This document shows positions 36,090-45,217 of a DNA stretch of 64,000 nt, one piece after another. Below the pieces are notes generated by a model. That model saw nothing but the letters and a program-made list of their open reading frames with translations. It searched no databases and was not told the origin of the DNA. Every line of letters starts with the position of its first letter. Positions within the stretch are counted from its first letter, which is position 1. Source of the stretch: Paenibacillus sp. OVF10 (lineage in GTDB: Bacteria > Bacillota > Bacilli > Paenibacillales > Paenibacillaceae); assembly GCA_022836915.1 (NCBI GenBank), contig CP094668.1:4836001-4900000 (forward strand), in the 5' to 3' direction. Both the position numbers and the translations under genes were made by a program.

Positions 36090-36961
36090 TTACTGTTTAA
36101 CAGACCCTAACATGATACCGGTTACAAAGTATCTTTGGACAAATGGATAGATGGTGAGTATCGGCAAGATGGTTAATACCATCGTTACTGACTTAATATT
36201 GGCAGCAATCTGTGTCAGGTTATCAGCTGAGGTTGCACCGGCAGATGCCCCGCTTGTCGCTCCTGCAATCATATTGCGCAAATAAATGGTGACCGGGAAC
36301 AGTTCTTTTTGTCCAAATACAGAAAGGCTGGGAACCAGGAATTCCAATGACCTACTGCGTAGAACAACACCATGGTTGCCATAACTGCTTTACTAAGCGG
36401 CAATATAATGCGTAACAAGATCCCGTAGGTGTTCAAACCGTCTATGGAGGCAGCTTCCTCCAGTTCTTCAGGCATATTTTCAAAAAATGACTTCATGATC
36501 AGCATGTTGTATATGCTAATTGCGCCAGGAACAACAAGTGCCCACATGGTGTTGTTGAACCCAAGGGAATTAATCAAGACATAATTTGGAATCAATCCAC
36601 CACTGAAGAACATCGTGAATACGGCGAACATCGTCAGAAACTTGCGACCCATCAACCTCTTTTTGGACAGAGCATATGCGAAAATAGTCGTCATGAACAT
36701 GGAGATTAACGTACCTACTACAGTGTAGATAATCGTATTTTTATAATTGGTCCAGAACATGCTGTCACGCGAGATGGTCTTGTATGTCTCCACATTGAAT
36801 CCTCTTGGGAACAGACTAACCTTGCCCGAATTAATATAGGACTCACTACTGAAGGATTGTGCCACGACATTCAAAAATGGATAGAGCGTTATAAATACCA
36901 CGAACAGCAGAAAGATAACGTTGAATACTTTAAATACCTTGTAAGATCTGGATTCCTGCAT
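36090..36961 (-). CDS. CUT1 sugar ABC transporter permease, LplC/YtcP-like (frame break)
   Basis: Inner-membrane permease of about 290 residues with six hydrophobic segments, starting with one near VFNVIFLLFVVFITLYPFLNVV, and the EAA loop (EELEEAASIDGLNTYGILLRIILPLSK) that contacts the ATPase. The frame breaks at T5 36306-36310; one more base restores LYLDKKELFPVTIYLRNM and the end FVTGIMLGSVKQ. It follows the other permease gene by 12 bases. No ATPase gene is present; Lpl-type transporters commonly use a shared MsmX-type ATPase encoded elsewhere. Confidence 0.88.
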
Positions 36962-36973
36962 GATGCTCCTCCT

Positions 36974-37935
36974 TTACCATAAGCTTCTTTGTGTCAGTCT
37001 GCGTGAGATGGCATTTACGGAGAACACCAGAATCAGACCGATCAGCGATTCGAACAAGCCAATTGCGGTAGCATAACTGAAGTTACTGGATTCCAATCCG
37101 ACCCGATAAAGGTAAGTGGAGATCACATCAGATGTCTCGTAGATCAACGGGTTGTACAAGAGTAAGATTTTTTCAAATCCAACAGCCAGGAAATTTCCCA
37201 TGTTCAAAATCAATAACGTCACAATCGTTGGCAAGATCCCTGGTATTGTTACATGAATCGTTTGCTTCCACCGATTGGCACCATCGATACGCGCAGCTTC
37301 ATACAAAGAATCATCAATGGTTGTCAGTGCAGCCAGATACAGAATTGCTCCCCAACCCATACCCTGCCATACCTCAGAAGTGATATAGATTGTTCTGAAC
37401 CATTCAGCCCGCTGCATAAAAGGAATATTGTCTCCGGTAAAGAAAGCCACCAGCCCATTAATGGAACCATTCACTGCTGTCAGCTGCAGGATCATACCCG
37501 CAACGATAACGATGGACAGAAAATGAGGCAAATATGACGCGGTCTGTACAAACTTTTTGAATCGTTTACTCTTCACTTCGTTAAGCATCAAGGCAAAAAT
37601 AATTGGAACCGGGAATGTAAAGAGTAACGCAAGTCCGCCTAACATAAGCGTATTACCGAATACTCTCCAGAAGGTAGGGTCCTCAATAAACATTTTGAAG
37701 TACCTTAATCCAACCCACGTTTCTCCAAATATACTTCCCCGGGAACAAAACGTCTGAACGCAATCACATTACCCATCATCGGCCCATATTTAAAAATAAG
37801 GAGATAGATGATGGGAAGGATTAATAGTGAATACAGCTGCCAGTCTTTGCGGAACAAAGTTGCTGCCGTTCGTAATCTGCTCTCTTTACGTAAAGATGTC
37901 ATGGTTAACGTTGTTTTAGCGGTTTCCGACTCCAT
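36974..37935 (-). CDS. CUT1 sugar ABC transporter permease, LplB/YteP-like (frame break)
   Basis: First gene of the transporter operon; about 320 residues with six membrane segments (first near LYSLLILPIIYLLIFKYGP) and the EAA motif (YEAARIDGANRWKQTIHVTIPGI). The frame breaks at C4 37738-37741; one base turns VPGEVYLEKRG into VPGGSIFGETWVGLRYFKMF and joins both halves. The start MESETAKT is at 37935. Upstream lie two cre-like sites and an AT-rich region, consistent with CcpA control. Confidence 0.88.
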
Positions 37936-38062
37936 GTGTTTTCACTCCGATCCAGGACTTGATAAGTAAGAGTAATTCATGTACAACTCCCATCGTTTCT
38001 CCTCTTGTAGAAGACAACCAATCCTTCAACTTCACCCCCACTACGAAATAGATAAATGCCAA

Positions 38063-38077
38063 ATGTAAGCGATATCA
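38063..38077. promoter_or_regulatory. cre-like site (CcpA operator)
   Basis: ATGTAAGCGATATCA fits the degenerate cre consensus WTGNAANCGNWNNCW at every fixed position. It lies 128 bases upstream of the transporter start, so carbon catabolite control is plausible. Confidence 0.55.
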
Positions 38078-38181
38078 ATTTGATGTATTATGTAAAATCA
38101 CACAATCCAAGGTGCTTCACATCATTAATTAGCACTTACTAAGTGGTGTGATCTCCAAATCGAAATAAGCTTTTTCAAAAT

Positions 38182-38196
38182 ATTAAGCGCTTACAA
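38182..38196. promoter_or_regulatory. Second cre-like site
   Basis: On the minus strand TTGTAAGCGCTTAAT matches cre except for one position, and contains the palindromic core AAGCGCTT. About 250 bases upstream of the transporter operon. The rest of 37936-38394 is AT-rich with no gene. Confidence 0.4.
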
Positions 38197-38394
38197 TCAA
38201 TAGAAAATAATTAGCAATAACTCCCTGCTTCCATTTTAATGAAGTAAGTCAAAAAGAAATTGCTTTAGGACAATCTAAATACTAGTCATACTAGTATGTT
38301 AGTTATATTCTAATCCAGCTTCCCCTAATTTCAATAACTTTTAGTAAAAAAAATGGAGATCTCTTTTAACAAGGTAATTTAGTCAACAAGCTCA

Positions 38395-38453
38395 AATAAA
38401 AAAACATTGGTAACTTCAAGAACGACATCATCGTTCATAGAAGCTTCCAATGT
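38395..38453 (-). terminator. Terminator of the HAD hydrolase gene
   Basis: Minus-strand hairpin with ACATTGG...GAACGA / TCGTTC...CCAATGT (38453-38404) followed by TTTTTTTATTT. Confidence 0.75.
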
Positions 38454-38490
38454 CTCAGGGTGCTGAGGAAAGATGTTATAGCTGATCTGC

Positions 38491-39282
38491 TTAGAAATTA
38501 GCAATAAGCTGATTTAATTCCGATAAATGCGTTATTTCATGGTCTGGCGCATACGTTTCATTGTTGGTCTTATGCTCACGGTTAATCCATACGGATTGGA
38601 TGCCAGATGATAAAGCACCACGAATATCAGTCGTTAACTTGTCTCCAACCATCATGCTCTCTTCGGGTTTAACACCCAGTTTATTCAAAGCATGTTCAAA
38701 TATCGACGGATCTGGTTTTCCTTTTCCGAAGTTACCCGAGATAATAATCTCATCAAAGAAAGGAGTCAATTCAGGTACACCATCCAACTTCTCTTGTTGC
38801 AAAGCAGGACAACCGTTTGTTAACAACAACAGTTTGTACTTTCCTTGTAACTGACGCAAGGTATCCATCGTTTCTTCGTATACATGTGGTCTGGATCTCC
38901 GTTCTACTCCAAACTGTGCGCCCAGTTGTTCAGCAAGATCTTCCCGATCTATACCCAACTTCAACAAGCCACGACGCCAGGATTCTTTACGGTAAACTGG
39001 AGCAAGCTGTTCCAACTGACGGAACTCAGGTTGATCCCCACCAGTAAAGTTAGCCCATAGGCCTTCAAACGGATTGATTCCAATCATTTTGGTAAAAGGA
39101 AAGGTTTCATATGATTCATACAGTCCACGTGCCTCATTACGCACAGCTTCTTCAAGTTCTTCTGGTTTGACCCCAGTCTCTTGCGCTGCAATTAGACAAG
39201 TCTCATGAAAAGCTTCTCGAACACTACGCTCATCCCACAATAAAGTATCATCTAGGTCGAACAAAATCGCTTTTAACGCCAT
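38491..39282 (-). CDS. HAD-family hydrolase
   Basis: Haloacid dehalogenase-like phosphatase of about 263 residues. Motif I FDLDDTLLWDE near residue 7, motif II LLTNG near 139, Lys in FGKGKPDPSIF, and GDKLTTDIRGA (motif IV). The cap is inserted between motifs I and II (subfamily I). Start is ambiguous: ATG 39282 and ATG 39291 both follow AAAGGGGTAG; the first fits the conserved MALKAILFDLDDTL. It is followed by a strong terminator. Substrate unknown. Confidence 0.85.
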   Translation of the reverse strand: MALKAILFDLDDTLLWDERSVREAFHETCLIAAQETGVKPEELEEAVRNEARGLYESYETFPFTKMIGINPFEGLWANFTGGDQPEFRQLEQLAPVYRKESWRRGLLKLGIDREDLAEQLGAQFGVERRSRPHVYEETMDTLRQLQGKYKLLLLTNGCPALQQEKLDGVPELTPFFDEIIISGNFGKGKPDPSIFEHALNKLGVKPEESMMVGDKLTTDIRGALSSGIQSVWINREHKTNNETYAPDHEITHLSELNQLIANF

Positions 39283-39310
39283 TCCGATCATCTACCCCTT
39301 TATGCAATAA

Positions 39311-39820
39311 TTACTTTTCGACGGTTTCCACGGTGATCTGGTGTGCTTTTGCAAACTTCAGCAAACGTTCGGCAATCGCATCTGTATCGTAACGGTTCAA
39401 TAACTTGGTAAACACCCATCTTTTCCCGCGACTGTTATGTTCGATAACAACTGTACCTGGTTCAATTCTGAATTTGACAATATCGTCAACCCCGATTGAA
39501 CGTTCACGATTACCCTTCGTCGTTATAATCCGATTACTGCTAATCTTGATGTATGGACGGCGAAGCATGAAGATGACTGCCAAAAATACGTAAAGCAGCA
39601 TCGTCACCCAGTCCCAAGTTGTCATTGGAGCTTGCACAAGGAATGTGCTCATAAACAGATACAAAAAGGCGAGACCAATCAAAAATATTGGGAACAACAA
39701 GCTGCGTCCCTTAAAGACTTCTTCACCTGGTGTACCCGTGATTGGTTGACCACTTTTTTTGCGTTGCTGATTTAACTGCTTGGAATTTTTCTTAACCGTT
39801 CTCTCGAACGAACGCGACAT
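39311..39820 (-). CDS. Conserved membrane protein with PH-like C-terminal region
   Basis: 169 residues: a basic N-terminus rich in Lys/Gln, two hydrophobic helices (about residues 42-60 and 70-85), then a soluble region (YIKISSNRIITTKGNRERSIGVDDIVKFRI) that reads like a bacterial PH-type beta domain. No named function recognised. It lies 28 bases upstream of the HAD hydrolase gene on the same strand and may be co-transcribed. Confidence 0.7.
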   Translation of the reverse strand: MSRSFERTVKKNSKQLNQQRKKSGQPITGTPGEEVFKGRSLLFPIFLIGLAFLYLFMSTFLVQAPMTTWDWVTMLLYVFLAVIFMLRRPYIKISSNRIITTKGNRERSIGVDDIVKFRIEPGTVVIEHNSRGKRWVFTKLLNRYDTDAIAERLLKFAKAHQITVETVEK

Positions 39821-39908
39821 GAGAATCCCCTTATGTGTCTTTGTATCGGCTTACATAACTGTAAACCAACATTTCCCCCTATAAATTGCACACTCAAAAT
39901 AACAGGAA

Positions 39909-39943
39909 GAAACCTAAATATCATAATGATATCATTAGGTTTC
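39909..39943 (-). terminator. Hairpin after the YnzC-like gene
   Basis: GAAACCTAA (39909-39917) pairs with TTAGGTTTC (39935-39943) with a further ATATCAT/ATGATAT pairing inside; a T-rich tail on the minus strand is modest. Confidence 0.5.
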
Positions 39944-39944
39944 G

Positions 39945-40154
39945 TTAGTGTTTGAGTTTGCCTTGGTGGCCTTTGTCATTCTCATCATCAACAATCTCAA
40001 TGGTATCCAGTTGTTGTCTGAAATTGTTGCGAATATTACTCAAATAAATCTCTCTTAGCTCGGCACGTTCAGCAAGTTCTTCCTCCGACAATCCAGTGGA
40101 CTTTTGCTTACGAGCCAATTCGTTAATGCGTGCTACCAGACTATCTATATCCAA
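39945..40154 (-). CDS. DUF896/YnzC family protein, TTG start
   Basis: 69-residue helical protein starting at TTG 40154 (MDIDSLVARINELARKQ), with the family hallmark LSEEELAERAELREIYLSNIRNNFRQQL. TTG 40154 is chosen because GGAGGGG sits 7 bases upstream; the in-frame TTG at 40169 is inside that Shine-Dalgarno. In B. subtilis ynzC is located beside yneA-lexA, as here, and belongs to the SOS-linked neighbourhood. Molecular role not established by sequence. Confidence 0.85.
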   Translation of the reverse strand: MDIDSLVARINELARKQKSTGLSEEELAERAELREIYLSNIRNNFRQQLDTIEIVDDENDKGHQGKLKH

Positions 40155-40249
40155 GCTTGTCCCCTCCAAAAATACAAAGTCATATTAACTTTGCCATTAT
40201 AAAGGCAGCTTGTCAAGCTGACACGCGTTAACACTCATTGATGTGCATT

Positions 40250-40627
40250 TTATTCTGCAAATTGCGGTAGAGCTAGTACTTGTCCCACTTGGATGGAAGT
40301 TGTATGAAGTTGATTCACTTTCTTAATTGCTTCTATATAAATACGTGTATCCATATTCGTCGGTTTATGTTCCAAAGAAATACTCCATAATGTTTCCCCT
40401 TGTGAAACAGCTATCTTTCCTCCAGGCAGAACATCATTCTCATTGCCAGCAAATACAGTTAAAACGGTGCTACATCCAATAAATATAATCAAAGAGGTAA
40501 TGGCTACCTTTAACATCCATGAAGAAATCTTGAAACGCGCTAAAACCTTCTTGTAGTTCCCTATTTTAGTCTTCACCAGTTCCGAATTCATTGGTTCATA
40601 AATGCTTTGATAAGTAGAATATCTCAT
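40250..40627 (-). CDS. yneA: LysM-domain protein, YneA-like SOS division inhibitor
   Basis: 125 residues: cytoplasmic N-terminus, one membrane helix (VAITSLIIFIGCSTVLTVFAG, residues about 42-62) and an external LysM domain (VSQGETLWSISLEH...VGQVLALP). Divergent from lexA with two LexA-box-like sequences in front; this is the position and architecture of YneA, which delays cell division during the SOS response. Identity rests on architecture and synteny because YneA sequences vary. Confidence 0.75.
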   Translation of the reverse strand: MRYSTYQSIYEPMNSELVKTKIGNYKKVLARFKISSWMLKVAITSLIIFIGCSTVLTVFAGNENDVLPGGKIAVSQGETLWSISLEHKPTNMDTRIYIEAIKKVNQLHTTSIQVGQVLALPQFAE

Positions 40628-40678
40628 TAAATACCCGCCTCCAAACGTTTGTTCCTATCTGTTGAAATCAATATAACA

Positions 40679-40692
40679 CGAACACTTGTTTT
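40679..40692. promoter_or_regulatory. LexA-box-like site (imperfect)
   Basis: CGAACACTTGTTTT deviates by one base in the second half-site from CGAAC-N4-GTTCG. Located 52 bases upstream of yneA. Confidence 0.5.
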
Positions 40693-40708
40693 GTTCAATA
40701 GATTTTTA

Positions 40709-40720
40709 GAACAATTGTTC
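40709..40720. promoter_or_regulatory. LexA box (SOS operator)
   Basis: GAACAATTGTTC is a perfect GAAC-N4-GTTC palindrome between yneA and lexA. Confidence 0.75.
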
Positions 40721-40848
40721 GCTTCTTTTTGAAGGAGAAATTTCTTATTTCACTTCCTTTTGCAAAGCATTTGCAGTATTATGCTCTGACTTTTGGACAA
40801 TTTCTGTTCTATAAGTTAAAAAACACTGATTTAATGCTATTTTATTTA

Positions 40849-40887
40849 GAACTTATGTTTGTACGAACGGAGGTTCTATGTTATAAT
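40849..40887 (+). promoter_or_regulatory. lexA promoter with LexA-box-like site
   Basis: GAACTTATGTTT (40849-40860; one deviation from the LexA box) overlaps the -35 region of a promoter whose -10 is a perfect TATAAT (40882-40887), 36 bases before the lexA start: typical autoregulation. Confidence 0.6.
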
Positions 40888-40922
40888 TTTCCCAAACGTT
40901 ACTAAAATGGGGTTGATACGGT

Positions 40923-41547
40923 ATGTCGAAGATATCCAGCAGGCAGCAGGCTATTCTGGAGTTTATACGAAATGAAGTCCGGTTGAAGGGTATCCTCCTT
41001 CCGTACGGGAAATTGGTGAAGCGGTTGGACTTGCTTCCAGCTCAACAGTACATGGACATTTGGATCGTTTGGAGAAAAAGGTTTGATCCGACGCGACCCT
41101 ACCAAGCCAAGAGCCATTGAGCTTTTGAGCCAGGAAGAATCTGAGCATTCTCATCAATTTGCTCATAGCGTTGCACGTATTCCTGTCGTTGGTAAGGTTA
41201 CAGCCGGGGTTCCAATCACTGCAACCGAGAACATTGAAGACTACTTCCCTCTTCCTACACATTATGTAGGCGAACAGAAAGTGTTTATGCTTTCGGTAGT
41301 CGGAGATAGTATGGTGGAAGCTGGAATCGTTAACGGAGATTACGTTATTGTCCGTCAACAGCAAACTGCTGATAACGGTGATATCGTCGTAGCAATGACT
41401 GAAGACGATGAAGCTACAGTGAAAACGTTCTATAAAGAGAAAGATCATATTCGCCTTCAACCGGAGAATGCGACCTTCGAACCTTTACGTTTGAAACATG
41501 TTAGTATTCTGGGTAAAGTCATTGGCCTTTTCCGAGATATTCATTAA
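40923..41547 (+). CDS. lexA: SOS repressor LexA (two frame breaks)
   Basis: Repressor of DNA-damage genes that self-cleaves on RecA filaments. Repaired length about 208 residues. N-terminal winged helix: MSKISSRQQAILEFIRN then, after adding one G at 40988-40990, GYPPSVREIGEAVGLASSS and HLDRLEKKGLIRR after adding one A at 41075-41079. C-terminal S24 peptidase: cleavage site Ala-Gly in VTAGVP, catalytic Ser in VVGDSMVEAG, catalytic Lys in EATVKTF. Strong terminator follows. Divergent from yneA with shared SOS operators. An essential-type core regulator with two breaks is strong evidence for base-calling error. Confidence 0.93.
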
Positions 41548-41589
41548 TATTTAACTTGAGTAACAAAACTAGATGTAATGAAATACGAA

Positions 41590-41625
41590 AGAGGTTGTCC
41601 TGATCAACAGGACAACCTCTTTTTC
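41590..41625. terminator. Strong terminator between lexA and aldehyde dehydrogenase gene
   Basis: AGAGGTTGTCCTG (41590-41602) pairs perfectly with CAGGACAACCTCT (41608-41620), then T's; genes converge here. Confidence 0.9.
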
Positions 41626-41650
41626 ATGTTTATGTTATTTTAGCGGATAA

Positions 41651-42951
41651 TTATTCACTGCGTTTCAGAACACTCTTGTGATGCGAGAACACATCAAAGC
41701 TCTGTTGCCCGTGATATGAGCCCATACCGCTCTCTCCTACACCACCAAACGGGAGATAGTGTGAAGTCATATGAGAAAGTGTGTCATTAATACATCCCCA
41801 CCGAAGGATACTTGATTCAAAACCTGATCTTGCAGTTGCTCATCCTGTGTGAAGAGATATAATGCCAATGGTTTTGGCCGACGAACAATCTCATCCAGCA
41901 TAGGTTTCAAGTCACTGTACGTAAATACAGGAAGAATCGGACCGAAGATCTCTTCTTGCATGACAGCTGATTCCCAGTTCACATCTCCAAGTACAGTTGG
42001 CTCAATCAGCAACTGCTCACGTACAGATCGTCCACCTATCAGCGTTTTGCCATCTGTGAGGAATTTCGATAACCGATCAAAGTTACGAGCATTGACAATA
42101 TGCGGGAAATCAGTGTTCTGTAACACATCATCTCCAAATTTATCTTTGATCTCTGCACCAATCAGATTGATCAATTCATCATGAACTTGTTCATGTACAA
42201 GCAAATAATCCGGAGCAACGCAAGTTTGGCCTGCATTCAGGAACTTACCACGAACAATACGTTGGGCCACCAGCTTCAGATCTGCATCGCTATGGACAAT
42301 AGCAGGACTTTTACCGCCCAACTCAAGAGTTACAGGAGTCAAGTGCTCCGCAGCTGCCTTCATCACAATGCGACCAACACCCGTGCTTCCTGTGAAGAAA
42401 ATATAATCAAACTTCTCTTTCAACAATGCTGTGCTGGCCTCGACTTCCCCTTCCATAACGGCGATATACTCCTGAGGGAAGATCTCCTGAATCAGATCAT
42501 ACGTCAGACGAGATACGGCTGGTGTTAATTCAGAAGGCTTGATAACTGCACAGTTACCGGCTGCAATTGCTCCAATCAGTGGACCGAAGGCCAATTGGAA
42601 AGGATAGTTCCAAGGTGCAATAATAAGTGCCACTCCGTATGGTTCAGGGTAAATGGTGCTCACCCCATCCGGCATAGCCGGATTGGTTGGGACTTGTTTA
42701 GGTGAAGCCCATTCCTGCAGGTGTTCTAATGCAAAATCCAGTTCACCCAAAACAATACGAATCTCTGAACCGTAAGCTTCCGCCTCTGATTTGTTCAAAT
42801 CTGCCCGAAGTGCATCTTGAATCCGTTGCTGATACTTTTCAATTCCTTTTCTAAGCTGTTGAAGCGCATTAATCCGATACTCGATATTTTTAGTTTGTCC
42901 TGTATAAAAGAATGTACGTTGTTCTGTCACTAGTTGTTTTGCTTGATCCAT
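41651..42951 (-). CDS. Aldehyde dehydrogenase, class 3-like (frame break)
   Basis: NAD(P)-dependent oxidation of aldehydes to acids. Repaired length about 433 residues. Motifs: PWNYPFQLAFGPLIGAI (cofactor), FTGSTGVGRIV, catalytic Glu in LELGGKSPAIV, catalytic Cys in NAGQTCVAPDYLL. The frame breaks at C4 41796-41799; one base restores SFGGGCINDTLSHMTSHYLPFGGVGESGMG and the usual C-terminus ending HHKSVLKRSE. Promoter and a perfect 11-bp-arm palindrome lie upstream. Substrate unknown; aliphatic aldehydes are usual for this group. Confidence 0.9.
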
Positions 42952-43003
42952 ATTAACATCTCCAATTAATTATTTAAAATTAAATTGTTCAAAATTCAAA
43001 TAA

Positions 43004-43032
43004 AGTATACCTCTTCTATATGAAACTTTCAA
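43004..43032 (-). promoter_or_regulatory. Promoter of the aldehyde dehydrogenase gene
   Basis: TTGAAA (43032-43027), 17-base spacer, TATACT (43009-43004) on the minus strand, 53 bases before the start. Confidence 0.6.
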
Positions 43033-43060
43033 CATACAAATGAAACATCCATTTGTATGT
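43032..43060. promoter_or_regulatory. Palindromic operator upstream of aldehyde dehydrogenase
   Basis: Perfect inverted repeat ACATACAAATG (43032-43042) / CATTTGTATGT (43050-43060), directly adjoining the -35 box. This is the layout of a TetR/MarR-type operator; the regulator is not in the window. The following stretch 43061-43650 holds no intact gene; short open stretches (for example toward stops near 43315, 43410 and 43563) could be remnants. Confidence 0.5.
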
Positions 43061-43649
43061 ATTGGACGATGGTTGGAATTTTAAAAGAGTGAATGCTAGT
43101 ATTCCTTTCTATCTGTGGCTATCAGAATTTCTAAGGAAGTTTGATTTAAATCTTTTGCTTCAGAAAGTTTAACATTAATGAAAAGTGAGTTTTGCGATTA
43201 TCTAAATCGACGAACGAATGTGTTTGTTATAAAGGTAAACCTTGGTCACAGATAAACACAAAAAAGTTACGTGGGCTAATGAAGAAGAATTAGGGGAAAT
43301 TTTTTAATTTGCTTTAAGATGATTTATCCATTCCTGGCCACAACTTCACAACGAGCAGATTTTAATCCAACAACTACTCCTGAGAGCGGTCTTCGAAGAA
43401 GGGGTTAAATAATATCAAATCAACTTGTACTACTTCTATTAATAAAACTCATCTAGTATCTCACTCATCCGCTGCATTTCATGATCGTCCAAATCTGTTT
43501 AGATTGGATATACTACTTAATCAGTTGGAGGAATTTTTGGAAGTTACGTTAGTAGATCTGTAGGGGGAAATACAAATCACAATGTAATATATGTCATATT
43601 TTTACATTTAATTATGTGGTATTTTTAGAAAGTAAAGTTTTATAAATCA

Positions 43650-44500
43650 TTTAAAGACAGATTGTCAAGCTAAGTGCGACAGTTCCTCTGAAAAGGATTC
43701 GTGAGCGGTTCTCCACCTCAAGCATTTTCGGGGTCTGTTATTGATCAAATCGAGTGAGCGGACAAGATCTTCATCCTCTACCCTAGCAAAATCCCTACCC
43801 TTGGGGTGGAACTCTCGGAGTAATCCATTCCCATTTTCATTGGATCCGCGTTGCCAGGAGGAGTACGGATCAGCAAAATAAACGTCTAGGCCATGAGTAG
43901 TTTCCACACTGGCATAGCAAGCAAATTCCTTGCCACGGTCAGCGGTGGCGGTGAGGAATGTCCCTTGGGGGTATTGTGAGATGGCTACACCCAATGCGAT
44001 TTCCATGGACAATGCCGTCCGATCCGGCATAAGAATCGCCGTATACAGACGTGTCTTCCGTTTAATGAGTATGGCTACGCACCCTTTACTTTTCCCACGC
44101 CCTGAAACTACGGTATCCAGTTCCCAGTGTCCAAACGTTTCACGAGAACGGACTTCCTTCGGGCGATTCGAAATAGACTTTCCAACCGTAAATTTACCAC
44201 GAGTTTCAGTGGGTTTCTGACGCTTCCCTTTGTCCCTCAGAACGTGTAGTACACCTCGAACCAGCCTCCCCGTGTAAATCCAGCGATAGATGGTTTTGAA
44301 GGAGACTACAGGTAGACCATCGACGCGGAAACGTCCAATAATCTGTCCTGGAGACCATGTGGCCTCAAGTTTTTCCTCCAGTGAAGCAGCCAGAGTATCG
44401 GACCATTTACTGTTAGGTATCGAAGCCTTACGACGTTCCTGATAAGCACTTTGAGCTGGCTCCGCCTGATAGGATCCAGATGAAGCTGCACGCTATCTGA
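43650..44500 (-). mobile_element. IS30-family element, 5'-truncated transposase
   Basis: The minus strand encodes, in one open frame from about 44490 to 43665, an IS30-type transposase lacking its N-terminal helix-turn-helix: ATWSPGQIIGRF, KTIYRWIYTG, GHWELDTVVSGRGKSKG (first catalytic Asp), ATADRGKEFACY (second Asp) and DPYSSWQRGSNENGNGLLREFHPKG (catalytic Glu). A stop precedes the frame near 44493. The downstream end TGTCGCACTTAGCTTGACAATCTG resembles IS30 terminal repeats. The missing 5' end implies an inactive remnant. Confidence 0.8.
43665..44490 (-). pseudogene. IS30 transposase fragment (C-terminal two thirds)
   Basis: About 275 codons open without a plausible start or Shine-Dalgarno; catalytic DDE core present, DNA-binding N-terminus absent. 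Unlike most other breaks in this window, this is a true truncation, because no upstream frame supplies the missing domain. Confidence 0.75.
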
Positions 44501-44519
44501 GGTGGCTTCGAGTGTCCAA

Positions 44520-45031
44520 TTGGATTAGGAGGCTTTAAAGATATAAAAGGGGTTCTTAATAAATACATTAAGCTAATTCTGCAGAATATGAAGTTTAAAG
44601 CTTCACATAATCAATGGTTTGATGCAGCTCTGCCTTCTCCATACTTCCAAAAACATTAAAATCTCTGAGGAACTCATCGAACTTATCCCTCAAATCGCTG
44701 ACCAAGGAGCACTTCGAAGCTCCCCTCCAGCTTTGTTGTTAACTTTACCGCATACGTACTCTCCGTATAGGACGGATGCTTTCCATATAAAAGCTCGATC
44801 TTCCATAATGCCTCAACCGTATTTGGCATCTCGCTGACCTGAACATCCGGCGCAAACCATCAAGCCCCTAGAAAAGAAAAAAGACGACCCACCAATTCGA
44901 GTCGCCTTCATTCCAACTCAATGCCAGTTTAAAAAATCACGAAACGACCCAAACAGCTCCGTCAAAATATACCCCGAAAATGAAGGGGAACTAGAGAAGC
45001 TGAAGAATAACTGGATCGGACAAACTTCATG
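44520..45031 (+). pseudogene. Decayed coding region of unknown family
   Basis: Protein-like frames run on the plus strand: from GFKDIKGVLNKYIKLIL (44530s) to WFDAALPSPYFQ, then after a frame change near 44655 ISEELIELIPQIADQGAL, SSPPALLLTLPHTYSPYRTD, an in-frame TGA at 44838-44840, and IRVAFIPTQCQFKKSRND to a stop near 45031. No family recognised. It abuts the truncated end of the IS30 remnant, so insertion/deletion may have removed its 5' end. Confidence 0.4.
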
Positions 45032-45217
45032 AATAAGTATAAATCTTCATAATAAACAGAAAAGTTTCAGCGCTAAGTACACAAGTAGATCTTATATAAA
45101 CTCGAAGTCATAGCTCACGTTTTTAAAACTTGATGATACGAACAAACACTCTAAACAGCGACCTATTGTAAATCATCACCATAAGATATCATTATTTTAG
45201 CCCGGTATCGGTTAGTA

